Of a DNA stretch of 64,000 nt, positions 39,201-54,567 are shown piece by piece (the first letter of the stretch is position 1; every line of letters starts with the position of its first letter). Source of the DNA: Chrysoperla carnea (lineage: Eukaryota; Arthropoda; Insecta; Neuroptera; Chrysopidae). The notes under the pieces are model-generated. The model ran no database searches, was not told the origin of the DNA, and saw only the letters and a list, made by a program, of their open reading frames with translations. The position numbers were made by a program, and so were the translations under genes. Where the stretch lies: NCBI RefSeq assembly GCF_905475395.1, contig NC_058339.1, forward strand, positions 76,040,520-76,104,519. The letters are read 5' to 3'.

Positions 39201-41617
39201 TCATCACCACTACCAGATCTAGCTTCTTCAGCTGACGATACAACAGCAACATTTAATAATGGCACGTCTACATTCTGTGTAGATGGTGTTGTTTCAGTTG
39301 TTGTCTCAAGATTTGGTGGCGGAGGATTATAATATGGTGGACGTGCGTGAAATTGAACTCGGGCACCAGCTGTTTAATTTCATAAAATAAAATGAAGAAT
39401 TACTTTTTAGAATTTCTCAAATTAAGATAGTTCACTCGTAAATGGTTTTTCTTAGAAATTTAATAAAATTTAAACATAAGATAATAAGAGTATTATGTAT
39501 TTAATATAAAAAACTAAATTTTTTCACCGTCTGAGTATAATCTAGAAATAAATCTCGAAAACAGTTTTGGTACCAAGAAAACGATTCTTATCCAATTTGT
39601 TGAAAAGATAAGCAAAAAAAAAATTTACAAAGGATCCTGCACAATTGGATAAGAAAATGGCTTTCTGTGAAACTTTTTCTAGCCAAATTGTGCCTGAATA
39701 CGAGCGTGTTATTATGGACTTGACAATAACAAGTACATTACCTAAAGTAAGAATTTTTCAATAACATGGTGATCACAAGAATCAACTTTCAAAAACCCCT
39801 TTTTGATTCCCGATTTATAGCCACTACACCATCTGGCCGTTGTAGTTGCTATGAATATTTCAAGAAAGTAATAAAACTAAGATCCTTGATTCTAGTGATT
39901 CTGGTCAGTAGACTAGGATAAAAATATTAAATTATTGTATTGTCGTCGGACCTTGATACGTGTGCAAATTTTCAAATTAATAAGACAATTAGAAGTAAGC
40001 TAAAATTGACTTCTAAGACTTTTTTACATTATTTGTTAGGCCGGACATACACGTTACGGTATACTGGAGAAGTTTAAATCGAAGTTTGTGTGGCGTCTGG
40101 AGAAGAATCGAAATTCGATTCTTACTACATGCGCAGGCGAGTAGACCTGAGCGTGTGTATGAGTCCGTCCGACAAACCGATACAGGTATAAAGTTAGTTT
40201 CTTGAGCAGAAAGCATGTCGTTTTTGTTCCGTTGTTTTTCGGATTTTCTCGATTGAGTACAAATCTTCCGATTTACCGTAGCGTGTGGATGCTCTAACCT
40301 GCACCAGGTTTAACTACACAGGTACACTGTAACGTGTATGTACGGCCTTAAAGTTACAAGTAACATTACAAAATAATTAAAATAACCTGCTGTAGTAGGA
40401 TTGTTTGCTTCTGGACGTGAATTACTCGATACATCCGATGTAGATGTAAAAAACGAACGTAAATTTTTAAATAATTGTCGTGTAGGATTTGTTTGATCAT
40501 CCGAATAATTTGTTTCAGTCGGTGTTTCGGTGGTACCATTTGCATGTGCCAATAGTAAATTTACTAAATCTTCTTTTTCTATAAAAAGGAAAAATGATTT
40601 AAATAAAAGTTAAATTCAACGGTTTTTATGAAAATCCCCCAGCTGGCTGCGAATATTGATGCATTTAATTTAATTGTACATATTCACTGCGAAAATCCAG
40701 TCGATAAAATTGTTTATTTACTTTGTGACATGCTATTAAAACGTAGAAATTCACTAATGGCTATTTTTCATTACTTTTGTCTCCGATTGTACTTCCCAAA
40801 ACATCCTTTTTTTATTAACAAACTGTATTACAAAACGAAGCATGAAAACATAAGAGTACATATGAACTTCCTCTTATTTTTGAAAGACTTATTACCTAAT
40901 TAGTTTTCCAAATTAAAAACTGAGACTATCAAAAATTCAAATATTTATCTACTATTTTGGGCCACTGGGAGGATCTCCTTAATTGTCGTAAACAAACCTA
41001 TACATCCTTTCGTTGATACTTGTTTATTCGCTAAATAAACTTGTAAATCCTTTGCTTTTAATTTTAATAGTTGTGTTTTATTTAAAGGCCTTGATGTTAA
41101 AACTGCACAATTTTCACAATTAATATGCCTGTAAAAATAAAAAAACGTTAAAAATTACTTTTTAAAGCCAAGGCTCCAACATGCGTAAAATAAATCACGT
41201 AGTCAAAACTAACAAATATTAGGGGTTAGAAGTTTTTCTGTATTAATAAATTTTTCTAAAAAATTAATAAGATAAAAAATTTTGGATTCAATTTTTCTTA
41301 AAATTGGCTACAGAAAAATAGAAAACATTTACTATTTTAATAAATTTTATTTATTCCTTAATTTCAACAATAACATTTCACAATTTTTATTTATTTATTC
41401 GATTCAGTGTCTGTCTGTCAAGTAGATAAATCGAAAAGACAAAGATAATTCAAATTTCCACTTAATGAAAATTAATTAACCACTTAATGAAAAAATGCAT
41501 AACTTACTTATTTGCTTTACGCATTACACAATTTTTACAATAAAATCGTCGACATTCTGAACACCGTTTTCGTGTTCTCATCAATGAAAACTTTTTATAA
41601 CATGTACCACAGTGCAT
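36261..41617 (-). CDS. RNF34: RNF34/rififylin-type RING E3 ubiquitin ligase
   Basis: Predicted cytosolic or membrane-associated ubiquitin ligase; in vertebrates this family targets caspases and p53. Exons in transcript order are 41508-41617, 40998-41128, 40387-40578, 39056-39369, 37062-37287 and 36261-36436. All junctions are GT-AG and in frame: 1149 nt, 382 aa, near the vertebrate length. Residues 3-44 form a FYVE-like finger with eight Cys (3, 6, 19, 22, 27, 30, 41, 44). A first SAP-like helical segment (about 53-96, KAKDLQVYL and KEDLVNLL) is followed by a low-complexity Ser/Thr/Pro/acidic linker. A second SAP-like segment (about 275-320) precedes a C-terminal RING at 335-369 (CKIC, ECGHM, CTLC, CPIC). 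The start is firm: an in-frame TAA lies two codons upstream. Possible AATAAA sites on the minus strand are at 36251-36256 and 36158-36163. Confidence 0.95.
36481..36911 (+). mobile_element. Deleted Tc1/mariner-superfamily element with transposase scraps
   Basis: Ends match: GAATCTTTCAGCAAGAAGTGTCATTT at the left and the complement of GAGTCTTTCAATAAAAGATG at the right. In between, 36600-36715 reads as a helix-turn-helix start ([19 protein letters not shown], then [10 protein letters not shown]) and about 36790-36850 reads [14 protein letters not shown], both typical of transposase N-termini in this superfamily. The catalytic part is gone. It lies in the last RNF34 intron. The left boundary is approximate. 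Confidence 0.6.
37696..38217. mobile_element. About 520-bp MITE, family G reference copy
   Basis: GGGTGGACCATTTTAATC at the left and GATTAAAATGGTCCACCCTG at the right. Inverted matching continues about 100 bp inward (ACCAATCAAAAAATAACTTA, TTTGATGGGG). Tc1/mariner-type CAGGGTG terminus. It sits in RNF34 intron 4, and short related sequences (TTTTGTAAAACTTCATTT) flank it at 37500 and 38515. Confidence 0.8.
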
Positions 41618-41879
41618 TTTTACTTAACGTTTGTTTTTTTTAAATATCATACAAACAATTTTGATTTTTTTGTTAACTACGTTTTTGAGATTTGCTTATA
41701 AAATTTTTGAATTCAATTAGCTAACTTTTTTCTGATAAAATATTATTATTCATCAACGATAAGAGAGATTATTGTATTGTGTTATTTTAAATTATTATAC
41801 ATTTTTCTGTATCATTAGTTGTATAAAAACAATTCAAAAACGTTTGCTGAATTGACTAAATTGTTTCCCGTCTCGATAC

Positions 41880-42415
41880 TGCTATATAGTCTACAAGTTC
41901 AAATTATAGAAAAATAGAAATACTGGTCGTAAAAATAGTAGTGTTTTTCAGCACATATAAAATTGCAAAAGTTATAAACATTAAAAATGAAAAAAAGGGA
42001 TTTCGCCTTTTGCCAACGTTTCATAAAATATTAAAATTTAAAAAGTTAAAAAAAAAAAGGTTTTCAAAGAGGGGGAAATTTCCAATAAAAAACTCCTATT
42101 CCCGGAAGTCTATCTCTATTATTTATAATAGAGAACTAATGGCCGCCATTTGTTCTAGTTTTCGTAAATTTCGTAGTATTTTATCTAGAAAAACTTTTTT
42201 TGCCCTAATTTGCGCCTTCACGGTTAAATATTGATGTTTACGAAAAAATGTTTCAAACAAAAGTTGTTTATTTGTGTTTACGCTTAAACTTTTGTTTAAA
42301 TCTCTTATATAATATTTATCTTTTTTCGTTTTCGAATTATTATGTTTCCAAACAGGCGCGCGGACAATCGGAAATTGACTAATTAAGTGATTTTATGAAC
42401 ACCTATCCCTTGATA
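41880..42415 (+). repeat. Family E copy followed by reverse family B fragment
   Basis: 41880-42120 aligns with 27690-27920 (GTTTTTCAGCACATA, ACTCC..TTCCCGGAAGTC). 42190-42415 is a reversed family B piece (GCGCCTTCACGG, AAAAAATGTTTCAAACAAAAG, TTAAGTGATTTTATGAACACC). A 97-codon open frame runs across the junction but the repeats explain it. Confidence 0.65.
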
Positions 42416-42430
42416 TATATATTTCATATA

Positions 42431-43109
42431 CAAGATATTCTATTATTGTTTGCAGAAAATTATACCAGTAAATTAAGCTTATGAAGACAAATGGAAAAGC
42501 TCTTTACCAAATTTCGATCTGAGGCCTGATTCGGGAGATGTGACTATGGGAAAAATAGAAAGATTTGTTCATTCACAGACCAATCAAACTCATTAAACGT
42601 AGTAGGTGTCACTTTAGAATATAGAGATAGCTATCATAAAACAATAATTGATTGTAAATTGATTTAATTGGGTAGAGAATACTAAAAAAAATATTTTGTT
42701 ACTAATATTAATACCTAATGTAATCCCCCCGTATGTATAGTAATACATATGACGACACATCCTACTTTTAAGTGTCTCTGTATTGGTGAAATAATTTAAT
42801 AAATACTTATTATTTTTTGTTGTATTTATAAATAAAGACAACAAAATATTTTTTTTAGTATTCTCTACCCAATTAAATCAATGTACAATCAATTATTGTT
42901 TTATGATAGCCATCTCTATATTCTAAAGTGACACCTACTACGTTTAATGAGTTTGATTGGTCTGTGAATGAACAAATCTTTCTATTTTTCCCATAGTCAC
43001 ATCTCCCGAATCAGGCCTCAGATCGAAATTGGGTAAAGAGCTTTTCCATTTGTCTTCATAAGCTTAATTTACCAGTATAATTTTGTGCAATCAATAATAG
43101 AACACCCTG
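42431..43109. mobile_element. 679-bp foldback element with 270-bp arms
   Basis: Arms 42431-42700 and 42840-43109 are inverted copies with about 10 differences in 270, seven of them in the outermost 40 bp. The loop is 139 bp. Ends are CAAGATATTC and GAACACCCTG (CAGGGTGTTC reversed), each flanked by TA. There is no transposase. The high arm identity points to recent arm homogenisation or recent insertion. Confidence 0.9.
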
Positions 43110-44297
43110 TATACGCCCGGTATAAAAATTAAAAATAAAATCCTAAATGGAACATCCGTCATTCACACACAATCATCGATAAAATATTTCGTCATTTTTT
43201 TTTTACTTTACAATTATTATTTCTTATCTTAATTTCTTAGAAAACGTTACTTGGAGTCCATAAAACTTTGCTGATCTGGCATTCTTAATATATTAACTTT
43301 TTTTTAAACTCTATATACAAAGTACTGTAGAAATCGTTGTAAAGTTTTAAGTAAATCATTATATTTTAAGATTCCTTAATTTCAACAATAATATTTTTGA
43401 TATTAATTATTTTTCAATTTTTTTCTTTAATAAAAAGTGAAAAACAGAAGTTTAAAATATTTCTTGAATATGCAAAATTATTCGACTGAGTGTTTCTTGC
43501 CTGTCAAGAAAATAGACCCAAAAACGAAAAGACGAAGATCTTTCAAATTTCTCACATAACTTCGAAAAAATACGCATATGATGGAGTTTTGAAAACCATT
43601 CAGAAAATTTTAATCCTTTTTCCAAATTCTGCCAAAACATTAAAAACAATTCCTTTTCAATTTTTTTTTCTTTAATAGAGAGTGAAAAATGGAAATATAA
43701 AAATAGTTCTTGAATGCAAAAGGTCACGGATTCGAATCCTAGTTTAATTGAGTTACCTTTTAAACTATTTTTCTTTATTTATATGGAAATAAAAAGTAAT
43801 TTTAAAATTAATTTAAGTTTTAAACTTAAAATAATTGTTTTATATATTTATTAAATGGACTCGAAAACAAAATGTAGTTGTTGTTTTGTCAAGAAACCGA
43901 ATCTGAATATTTTGTTCCTTTCTAGGTTTGCTATATTCTATTATTATACGAACAAGAGTTTAGCCATTTACATCCCATTTTTTAAACAAATGTTCACACC
44001 AAATAATTTGAAGCAAGTTTTAAAGATATTCAATTTATTGCGGACTTTCGGTAGTTATTTGCGTTGCATTTGGGATAATTCTAGGGATACAAAGACCTAT
44101 AGCCTCGCTCTTAATAAAATTATCATGTTACTAGTAATTACCAAATTACAAGGAGTTTCCAGAACACAGCAAAATCTACTATGAGTATTAAGATCAATAT
44201 CAAGATAGGATAATTAATGGAATGTAGTCAAGTTAAATTTTCAATAATTAATTAATCTTAAGTTTAACTTAACTTAATGAAAAAATGCATAACTTAC

Positions 44298-44407
44298 TTA
44301 TTTGCTTTACGCATTACACAATATTTACAATAATATCGCCGACATTCTGAACACTGTTTTCGTGTTCTCATCAGTGAAAACTTTTTATAACATGTACCAC
44401 AGTGCAT
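44298..44407 (-). pseudogene. Duplicate of RNF34 exon 1 (possible alternative first exon)
   Basis: The same 110-nt coding exon as 41508-41617, with five substitutions (two silent; R18Q, F25Y, N29Y). ATG, reading frame, all six Cys of the finger half and the donor GTAAGTT are intact. Homology extends into flanking non-coding sequence (to about 44570 upstream) and in pieces back to 43370. No copies of exons 2-6 lie near it. It could be spliced to the 41128 acceptor in phase, giving a variant N-terminus, or be a dead fragment. The type given is provisional. Confidence 0.75.
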
Positions 44408-44964
44408 ATTCACTTAATGTTTTTATTTTCTTTTTAAATATCATACAAAAAAATTTTGATTTTTTTTTTGTTAACTACGTTTATAAGATTTTTTTATACA
44501 ATTTTTTAATTCCATTAGCTAACTTTTTTCTGATAAAATATCATTATTCGTCAATGATAAGAGAGGTTTTATATAAAATATATATTTTAAGGTTATAGCA
44601 TACTTAAGCTACTTTTTTCCCATTACAATTTTCTACATAATATTTAATTTATTTTGCTTGTAATCAATCACAAAATACCAGTAAGAATTACACTTAATAA
44701 TTTTGATACGAACATTGGTAATTAATAACTTTTCTTGAAAATATTTTTCATCATTTTTTAACTGTTGCGGAATTTTGTACAATTATTTTTGACGTTTACG
44801 AAATGTCAAAAGTTTGGATTTTTTGAATGTTTTGTTTATATTATGTTGGTCATAATAATCGAGCGCTTATTTTAAAACTGCTCCTCATACTGTGTTTCCT
44901 TTTATTTTATTATAATAAACTTTATTTTGAAAAATATCTCGAAAACTTTAAGTCAGGCGTTTAA

Positions 44965-45545
44965 AACATAACACTCTCATAGCTCTGATGTATTTCAAAT
45001 TCAAGGACTTGAAGATCCAATGTCTAGAAAACTTTAAGTCGTACGGTTTAAAACCATCTTATTTTTATAAAATTTGGGTCAAAATAGCCATAGAAAATGA
45101 CTTTTTATGGAGATCAACCCATTATAGCAAAAATACGAGAAAATCTTCAATTTTGAAAAAACTTGGTTTTAGACATATATCAACCCGGCGAAAGCGATAG
45201 CACTATGTAAAATACGATCCAATTTACGGTTTTCAAGAGAACACTCTCATGGCTATGAAATTTCAAGTCCCGAGGACTTCGAGGACGAAGATCCAATATC
45301 TCGAAAAATCTCCGCTTCATTAAAATCAGGAATAAAAAATATTTTTGTAAATTTTCAAATTTTTAAACCCTTCTTTAAAAAATTTGCAAAAATTCGAGAA
45401 AATTTATTTAACTTCGATTTTGATAAAAAATTGGTTTTAGCCTAATTTGGACTAGGCGAAAACATTGCCGCTCCTTAAAATACGATTTTCATGATAACAC
45501 TCTCTTTGCTGTGAAATCACAAATCCGAGGACTTGAAATTCTTAC
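44965..45545 (+). repeat. Degenerate satellite, period about 265 bp
   Basis: AACACTCTC starts near 44969, 45240 and 45498, each followed by a GCT.TGAAAT and GAGGACTTGAA/GAAGATCCAAT block. The copies are strongly diverged. An open frame at 44988-45200 lies within one unit and is not supported as a gene. Confidence 0.65.
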
Positions 45546-46011
45546 ATTAGACGTAGCAAAATAAATTGATCTGAGTTTCAATGTTGAATTCCTTCTTTTA
45601 TATTAAATCGAAATCAGAAATATTTTTGGACTAATTAATTGTTAGTCCAAAATTGAATAAAATTCGTTCTTTGGAAACTTTCATGCGAATTAACTTTTCG
45701 GCAGCGAAAATCGCTGAATTCAAAATTGTTAATTTTAAAATGTTTAAAAATAAATTTTTCATCGATTACAACAAAAATAAGCTAATTGCATTCAAAATGT
45801 AAAATAATTTTTAATCAACAAAATTTTTAAAAATTGCCTCTTGATATTGCACTGCCATCTATAATCTTTAAATTGTAATTATAGAAATTTGACAAGCCGG
45901 TTTAGAATTTCATACGATTGCCTAAAAAGTCAAAATATTGCACAATTTGCTTAGTCTTGTATTAAAAGTTTGTATTTTTTGGATTAAACTTTGACGGAAT
46001 AATCTTTAATA

Positions 46012-49890
<3,879 letters not shown>

Positions 49891-49894
49891 AGAT

Positions 49895-49919
49895 AATAAA
49901 GAAATTTTTTGTATTTATT
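49895..49919. promoter_or_regulatory. Facing polyadenylation signals of RTCB and the THAP gene
   Basis: AATAAA on + at 49895-49900 lies just after the RTCB stop. AATAAA on - (TTTATT at 49914-49919) lies 111 bp beyond the THAP stop. The two 3' ends therefore overlap or nearly so, if both signals are used. Confidence 0.55.
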
Positions 49920-50029
49920 TTCAATATTTCTAATTTTCTCTTTAAGCCACCGTTTTGTAAATTTAAATCTAGAAGTTATACATTTTAGTTTTTCGATTCT
50001 TGTAACATTTCAGTAACCAGCCGTTTCTG

Positions 50030-50878
50030 CTACAATTCAATGCGTGCAGAGCGTGTTGTCACAGGAGAAAATTCTGTTTTCCGGTCTTGACACTCGAATA
50101 AATGTGGAAACACGCCTCTTTTGATTCGTAATTTTTGCAATTTCCCCATCAATTTGAATCTCATGTAATCCATCATGTCCTCTGACAGCTACGAAAAAAA
50201 GACAAAAATTGCGCTTCAAGTATCAGTAAAACGTTATTGAATTATTTATTCTTGCAGTGAAATAAAAAATGTTTAAAATATTTATCACGTCCAACTTCAT
50301 AAAATCTATTCAAATTTTAACAACATTGACGAAAAACTATGGCAAAACAGTGTTTGAAAATATGTCATCTATAAATAATGCAATGATAATATTCGTACTG
50401 TACTTACTACAAAATGGTCTTCGCAACAATAATAATTCCTTTTTCCAATCGGACCCTTACGATGAGCACGATCAAACCATTTTTTTCTAATAGCCATATC
50501 CGTTGGCATGGAAAAATAAAGTTTTTCTGGCTGTTTTGAAGTAGTATTCGGGCACAGAGGCACAAAACACCCCCGAAATGCTTTATTTTGAGTTAGACAT
50601 TTTTTTAATTTAAATGTTTTATCACAGTCTCTATTGTCATTTCGTAGATGTTTTAGGTCATTTTCTTCCTCTTTTATTATTAGTTCTGTATGTAATTGTT
50701 GTTCCAGTTTAATATGTTCATAATTATCCGTGAAAAATTGTTCATTTAAATTCACTTTGTCATATTCTATTGTTTCAGCTTTGACTTCAATTATTTCTTC
50801 TTTAATAAATTCATGTTTCACTAAATCAAGTTCTTCAAGTTTAATGTTTTCTTCATTGATTGAAGAAGTATTTTCCAT
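50030..50878 (-). CDS. THAP-domain protein, domain at the C-terminus
   Basis: Predicted zinc-dependent DNA-binding protein. Exons are 50408-50878 and 50030-50188, with a phase-0 GT-AG intron, giving 209 aa. Residues 1-95 are highly acidic with repeated K-E-E motifs (IKLEE, IKEE, IIKEE) and no fold I recognise; the LKLEE/IKEE style recalls SUMO or activation motifs (inference). The THAP domain runs from Cys104: C104-x4-C109 and C152-x2-H155 give the C2CH zinc site. W134 is conserved, and after the intron SEDMMDYMRFKLMG leads to GVFPHLF at 182-188, in the place of the AVPTIF box. THAP domains are usually N-terminal, so the C-terminal position is unusual. It is convergent with RTCB; stops are 139 bp apart. 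Confidence 0.88.
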
Positions 50879-51082
50879 TTCACTTTTTAAAAAATGTTTG
50901 ACAGGATTGGAATAATTTTCCTATATCCATATCCATGGCTGGGATGGAAACACAGTATATGTTTATTATAAATTCACAGACGTTAAATAAATATAGACTG
51001 ATACTTGCGGTTGGAATAATGTCGCTTTCTTTAGAATAATGGCCATAACAACCATTATGATTAAAATTAATGTTATGCATAA

Positions 51083-51219
51083 AAATAATATTTGTATCTC
51101 GTAAATGTTTTTAAATGTTTTAAAAATATCGTTAAATATAAAATCAATTTTACTATTTTTTGATGTTTAAACGTCAAAAATCAAAGTTGTTTTCTTATTG
51201 GAAAGCGCCGTAAGGTAAT

Positions 51220-51250
<31 letters not shown>

Positions 51251-51803
51251 CATAAACAGAATCTGTGATAAATTTTCTTCATGATGAAAACTTTTTTGAA
51301 GCTCAGTCACCGATTAATGTTTGTACAATTAACATTATTGTGAGTTCTTCTATAAGATACTGTGTTAAAAATTAGAATTTTAAAATGAAATAATTCAGAA
51401 TTTTTCCCCGGAAAAGGTCCAAAACTGTGTTTATTGCATAGAATCAATACATAAAATCGTAATGTGGCCATCCAAACGGTTGATCGTCATAAAGAGAGAT
51501 CTAAAAAAAGTACGCGTATAGCTGCCTTTGTCTGTTATATTACCTTTATGAAAGACACAGATATGCACGTGTTTATACCATAATTCGAAATATTAGAATA
51601 GCGATTTGATAGGCTGCGATACAAAGAGGGAAAACGAACTCTTTTTTAATGGTAAATAATTAACTTATTGTGTTTCCTATGCTTTTAAGCTTCTATGTTA
51701 TGTTATATAATCTCTTTGGTTTATTCTGATCAAGGAAATTTGAACTATCATCTCCCGCGAAAAAAAATGAATATTTACTGTACTTGCTCAAACAGCCGAA
51801 CTA
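51083..51803 (+). repeat. Family A MITE copy with internal insertion and T30 run
   Basis: Shares GATAAATTTTCTTCATGATG, GCTCAGTCACCGATTAAT and the right end CTTGCTCAAACAGCCGAAC with 13101-13514. 51221-51250 is an uninterrupted T30 where other copies have about ten T. About 290 bp (51440-51730) are extra. The left end is not identified. Confidence 0.65.
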
Positions 51804-52774
51804 CTTTAAATAAAATTAAAAAAAATAAATAAATAAAAGAAAAAACTATTAATTTGTATTAAACGTTGGTTGTAGGGTTGATTTTGAATTGTATATCTAG
51901 TACCATCTCTTAGATAAATGTTTAACTTATAAAACTATCATCAATAAGTTTTTTAATACACCTATGCTTCTATCTGTGAATGAAAAGCTAAACTGTATAT
52001 AGAAAATTATGAAAATCAGGAAAACAGTGAATGACCAAATGTAGTAACCAATCATGACCTACGATTGTGATAAAGAAAGAGGGGAAAAATTTGACAATGG
52101 GGTGCTATGATATCATAGCTGGTAAAAATGAGTACATTTCTACTATCCTTTATATTTTATTTCAGAGATAGCGTTAGACATCGCTATTGTGACGCTCAAT
52201 AATAAAAGAAAAATTGTACAGAATGACTCATTTTACGAAAATATTTTTAGGCGAGAATTCACTGTTGCAGATATCATACATTTTAGTAAAAGTTGCCAAA
52301 TTATATTCAAAATACCTTAAAAAAACAAAAACAAAGTAGACATATATTTTTCAAGGACAAAATTAAATTTCATTTATGTTTTAATTTAAATTCTATTGAT
52401 GAATCATTTTAATGCTCGTGTTTCACAAAAGAAATTTACAATAAAAATTGTTAAAATAATATTTATAGGTAAATAAAATATTTATTTATTTTTTTGTATT
52501 TTAAATATGTAATATCCTTTTGTGTGTTTGGCGCCAGACAAGCAAGTGATGATTAATAATTATATATATTATATGAAGGTACCCGCCTTTAATAAATAAA
52601 ATGTTATTACCTAATGAGTAATACTGGGTAATAAATACACATAGTGCATAAATTATGCATTACCATATCTCTTCCTGAAGTACGCAGTATTAATTGGCTA
52701 CTTTTAAAAATGCAGTTAAGGTTGTTGAAGCGCTAAAGAAAACAAAAAAGAAACACCAATATAAGAACTAAAAA

Positions 52775-53214
52775 AGACCTCACACAAATTAGATGTAATT
52801 TGCATTTCGGTCAAACTTGTTCAAATTTTGGGAAATGATTGTTTATGTCATTCTAAAGAAAAGTTCCGATAGTCACAAGTCATGAAAATGACAGGATTTC
52901 ATGTTATAGCTAAATTAAAGTTGGAGTGTATAGGCAAATACATATACAGATATGTATAAATACATGCATACGTATGTTTTTTAATGTAAGGGCGTTGTTT
53001 TTTAATTCTTGTTTTTTTGAAGAATATGTTACGAAATTCAAAGAAGAACCAGTGTTAAATGTTCAGTGGATCAATAATATGAAGTGTTAAGATCCTGTCA
53101 TTTTCATGACTTGTGACCAAGGGAACTTTTATTCAGAATGACTTAAACTATCATTTCCCCAAATTTGAAAAAGTTTGACCGAAATGCAGATTACATTTAA
53201 TTTGTGCGAGGTCT
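52775..53214. mobile_element. 440-bp MITE with about 120-bp inverted arms
   Basis: AGACCTCACACAAATTAGAT at the left and ATTTAATTTGTGCGAGGTCT at the right. Pairing continues through GCATTTCGGTCAAAC and AAGTCATGAAAATGACAGGA. A second copy with its interior inverted is at about 59605-60182. Confidence 0.85.
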
Positions 53215-53859
53215 ATATAATAAAAGGGTTTTTTCCTAAATTTGAAAATTGGTTTATACATTACAATCAGAGACTTACACCAAAAAAGTATTATTTAAAA
53301 AAAATACTATTTACAGTATGTATTTTGCATTTTAAAAAACTAATTCAAATTTACTTCTAAAACAGTGTAGACTATCATGGCGTCTTGAATGACATTATTA
53401 CTTGACATACAATCATTTTTGTAAATTCAAGTTACAAGTATTTGCAAGTTTACATGTTTTTGTATTTGTAAACTTACATAGCCTTTTATATGGCTGGACG
53501 TAGTACCTTCAAAGTATATCCGATTGGTGTTTACTGTCATGTGACAGGATGTATAATTTTAAAGAATTTATTTTAAAAAAAATAATAATGATCCTTATAT
53601 TTTATAAAAATTAATTTGGTGTTTTGTCATCTATATATCAGGATTAATCATTAGAAACTTTTATCCAATCGATTTATTCTTAGTGGACAAAAGCCAATTA
53701 ACTTTGAGAAATTATTCTAAAGCATGTTAAGAATTACTAATTAAATTTTTTAAAAGGTTGCCTGAAAATTATGCAAGTTCTTCAGAAAATAAATTACCGT
53801 AAAATAACATTGGTTCCTATGGGAATTAATAAGATAATGATTTTTATTTTTTTAAAGTT

Positions 53860-53975
53860 TTGTCCCAAGTTTGTCACCTAAATAGTCCATTTCCAAAATC
53901 TTCTAAATAGTTCATTTCCAGTAGTTTGTCTGTTTGCCTGCCTGTCCGTCTGTCAACACGATTATTTAAACTAAT
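53860..53975 (+). repeat. Family B fragment
   Basis: TTTTGTCCCAAGTTTGTCACC, then AGTCCATTTCC and GTCTGTTTGCCTGCCTGTCC as at 6285-6440. Confidence 0.6.
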
Positions 53976-54400
53976 AGTGTTTTTTTTCTGTAGCGCCACA
54001 ACAACCTTAATTTGTTCAGTAGGGTAATGAGTGTACCCCGGATTACTTCAAGCAAATAAAACATTTGGTTACTTAATTAAATTCTGCAGATTGTCAATGT
54101 AAAGTTGTAAGTTTTTAATTTAAAACAGGATTTTGGGACCTATACTCTCACAGCAGCTGACAAATTTTACAGTTTGTCGCATTTAAGATGAAGACATCAT
54201 CATATTTTCGTAATTTATAGGAATATTGGTTTTAAATTTTGCTCAGACAAATAGATTGATGGGCTACAATTTTTAAGATACTTAACTTAAAAATCATAAC
54301 TTTTAACTCAGTCTGCTACAAATTGACAAATTATATCTTAATATTTTGCCGATATACCGATTTTCATGACAAAGTTCGCATTTTTAATAATTTTTTCAAT

Positions 54401-54567
54401 ATTTTGGTCCACACTCATAATTATTACAAGTTTATTGAAATTTTTGAATAGTAATTTTATAAGTAGTGTGCTATGGAAAGAAAAAACTGGATAAATTGAT
54501 AATTTAATAGTGTTATGTATTCAAATATTTCAATAAACTTGTAATAATTATGAGTGTGGACCAAAAT
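54401..54567. repeat. Hairpin, 50-bp arms with one mismatch
   Basis: Arms 54401-54450 and 54518-54567 (ATTTTGGTCCACACTCATAA... against its complement) pair at 49 of 50 positions around a 67-bp loop. Confidence 0.9.

Larger units (their letters stand above)
41618..46011. other. Intergenic between RNF34 and RTCB (divergent genes)
   Basis: This is the shared upstream region of two head-to-head genes. Contents are family E (41880-42120), reverse family B (42190-42415), a 679-bp foldback element, a broken duplicate of the RNF34 5' region (about 43370-44570) and a degenerate satellite (44965-45545). 45550-46011, next to RTCB, shows no recognisable promoter motif beyond AT-richness. A 109-codon frame at 43855-44184 has no recognisable domain. 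Confidence 0.65.

Noticed and set aside
41941-42234. 97-codon Lys-rich frame
   Set aside because: Crosses the junction of two dispersed repeats and the equivalent copy at 27.7 kb is not open in the same way.
43721-43740. tRNA T-arm-like AGGTCACGGATTCGAATCCT
   Set aside because: No anticodon or D arm upstream; probably a chance or degraded tRNA-derived fragment.
43855-44184. 109-codon open frame
   Set aside because: No recognisable domain, AT-rich composition, no splice context, lies inside a broken duplication.
51221-51250. T30 run as a retroposon tail
   Set aside because: It lies in the middle of a MITE where sister copies have shorter T runs, so slippage explains it.
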